Of a DNA stretch of 64,000 nt, positions 63,753 through 64,000 are shown in pieces. Positions within the stretch are counted from its first letter, which is position 1; each line of letters begins with the position of its first letter. The notes beneath the pieces were generated by a model. It made no database searches and was not told where the DNA came from. It worked only from the letters and a program-made list of their open reading frames with translations. The DNA comes from Alistipes ihumii AP11 (GTDB taxonomy: Bacteria; Bacteroidota; Bacteroidia; Bacteroidales; Rikenellaceae). The stretch covers positions 1,860,001-1,924,000 of the forward strand of contig NZ_CP102294.1 of assembly GCF_025144665.1 (NCBI RefSeq), given 5' to 3'. The translations under genes and the position numbers were made by a program.

Positions 63753-64000
63753 ATGGATTTCAAACTGGTTTCGGAGTACAAGCCGACCGGCGACCAGCCC
63801 GAGGCGATCGCGCAGCTCGTCGACGCGCTGCGCAGCGGCTGCAAGCACAACACGCTGCTCGGGGTCACCGGTTCGGGCAAGACGTTCACGATGGCCAACG
63901 TGATCGCGGCGCTGAACAAACCGACGCTGATCATGAGCCACAACAAGACGCTGGCGGCCCAACTGTACGGCGAATTCAAGAATTTCTTCCCCGAGAACGC
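63753..64000 (+). CDS. uvrB: Excinuclease ABC subunit B (5' part)
   Basis: The first 82 residues of the nucleotide-excision-repair helicase are present. [20 protein letters not shown] is followed by the Walker A region [20 protein letters not shown], then [20 protein letters not shown]. The gene runs off the right edge. Confidence 0.95.
   Translation, partial: MDFKLVSEYKPTGDQPEAIAQLVDALRSGCKHNTLLGVTGSGKTFTMANVIAALNKPTLIMSHNKTLAAQLYGEFKNFFPEN

Overview
The window reads as a GC-rich Bacteroidales chromosome, most like Alistipes or another member of the Rikenellaceae. This is an inference from three things: the recurring TAnnTTTG -7 and TTTG -33 promoter elements of the Bacteroidetes sigma factor, the near absence of Shine-Dalgarno sequences, and gene families such as a UpxY-type NusG paralogue, Bacteroidetes-style mobilisation genes and a short type II-C CRISPR-Cas9 locus.

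Layout. 1-4.3 kb holds the end of an unknown gene, tRNA-Gln, waaA with a Crp/Fnr regulator, and a membrane acyltransferase. 4.4-9.2 kb is the phosphate-uptake cluster pstSCAB-phoU, headed by a phased array of CTTAAC boxes. 9.3-12.5 kb carries an arginase-fold protein, yraN and a fused purN-pepE reading frame. 12.6-15.7 kb is the housekeeping run acpP-fabF-rnc-radC. 15.9-22.3 kb is a complete II-C system: an antisense tracrRNA with its own promoter and terminator, then cas9-cas1-cas2, a leader, and 19 repeats with 18 spacers.

22.5-32.0 kb is an integrative mobilisable element with a tyrosine integrase, an AlbA_2/ATPase regulator, an excisionase-like HTH gene, a primase-helicase, a TOPRIM primase, mobC and the mobA relaxase. 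It is partly decayed: four genes carry one in-frame TGA each where tryptophan fits, and a fifth is frameshifted. 32.1-52.2 kb is a minus-strand capsular/exopolysaccharide locus starting at a UpxY-type antiterminator. It encodes dTDP-L-rhamnose synthesis (rmlABCD), the likely UDP-L-FucNAc trio (fnlABC), a UDP-GlcNAc 2-epimerase, several glycosyltransferases, a Wzx flippase, a Wzy polymerase, a pyruvyltransferase and a cupin sugar enzyme. No initiating sugar-phosphate transferase and no UpxZ are visible.

52.4-58.3 kb has two structured non-coding segments, an orphan small gene, an outer-membrane barrel, an M48 protease, a surface LRR lipoprotein, a TPR-like protein and a membrane-anchored bactofilin. 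58.6-64 kb ends with a GH2-like protein that has lost its catalytic residues, then dnaG, a MntP-type efflux pump and the start of uvrB.

The most notable observations are: two spacers that differ only by synonymous codon changes, which implies repeated sampling of one gene from diverged phages; the set of in-frame TGA codons in the mobile element; the PurN-PepE fusion; a period-11 repeat inside a regulator that could switch its reading frame; and the phased Pho-box-like array at an almost leaderless pstS.
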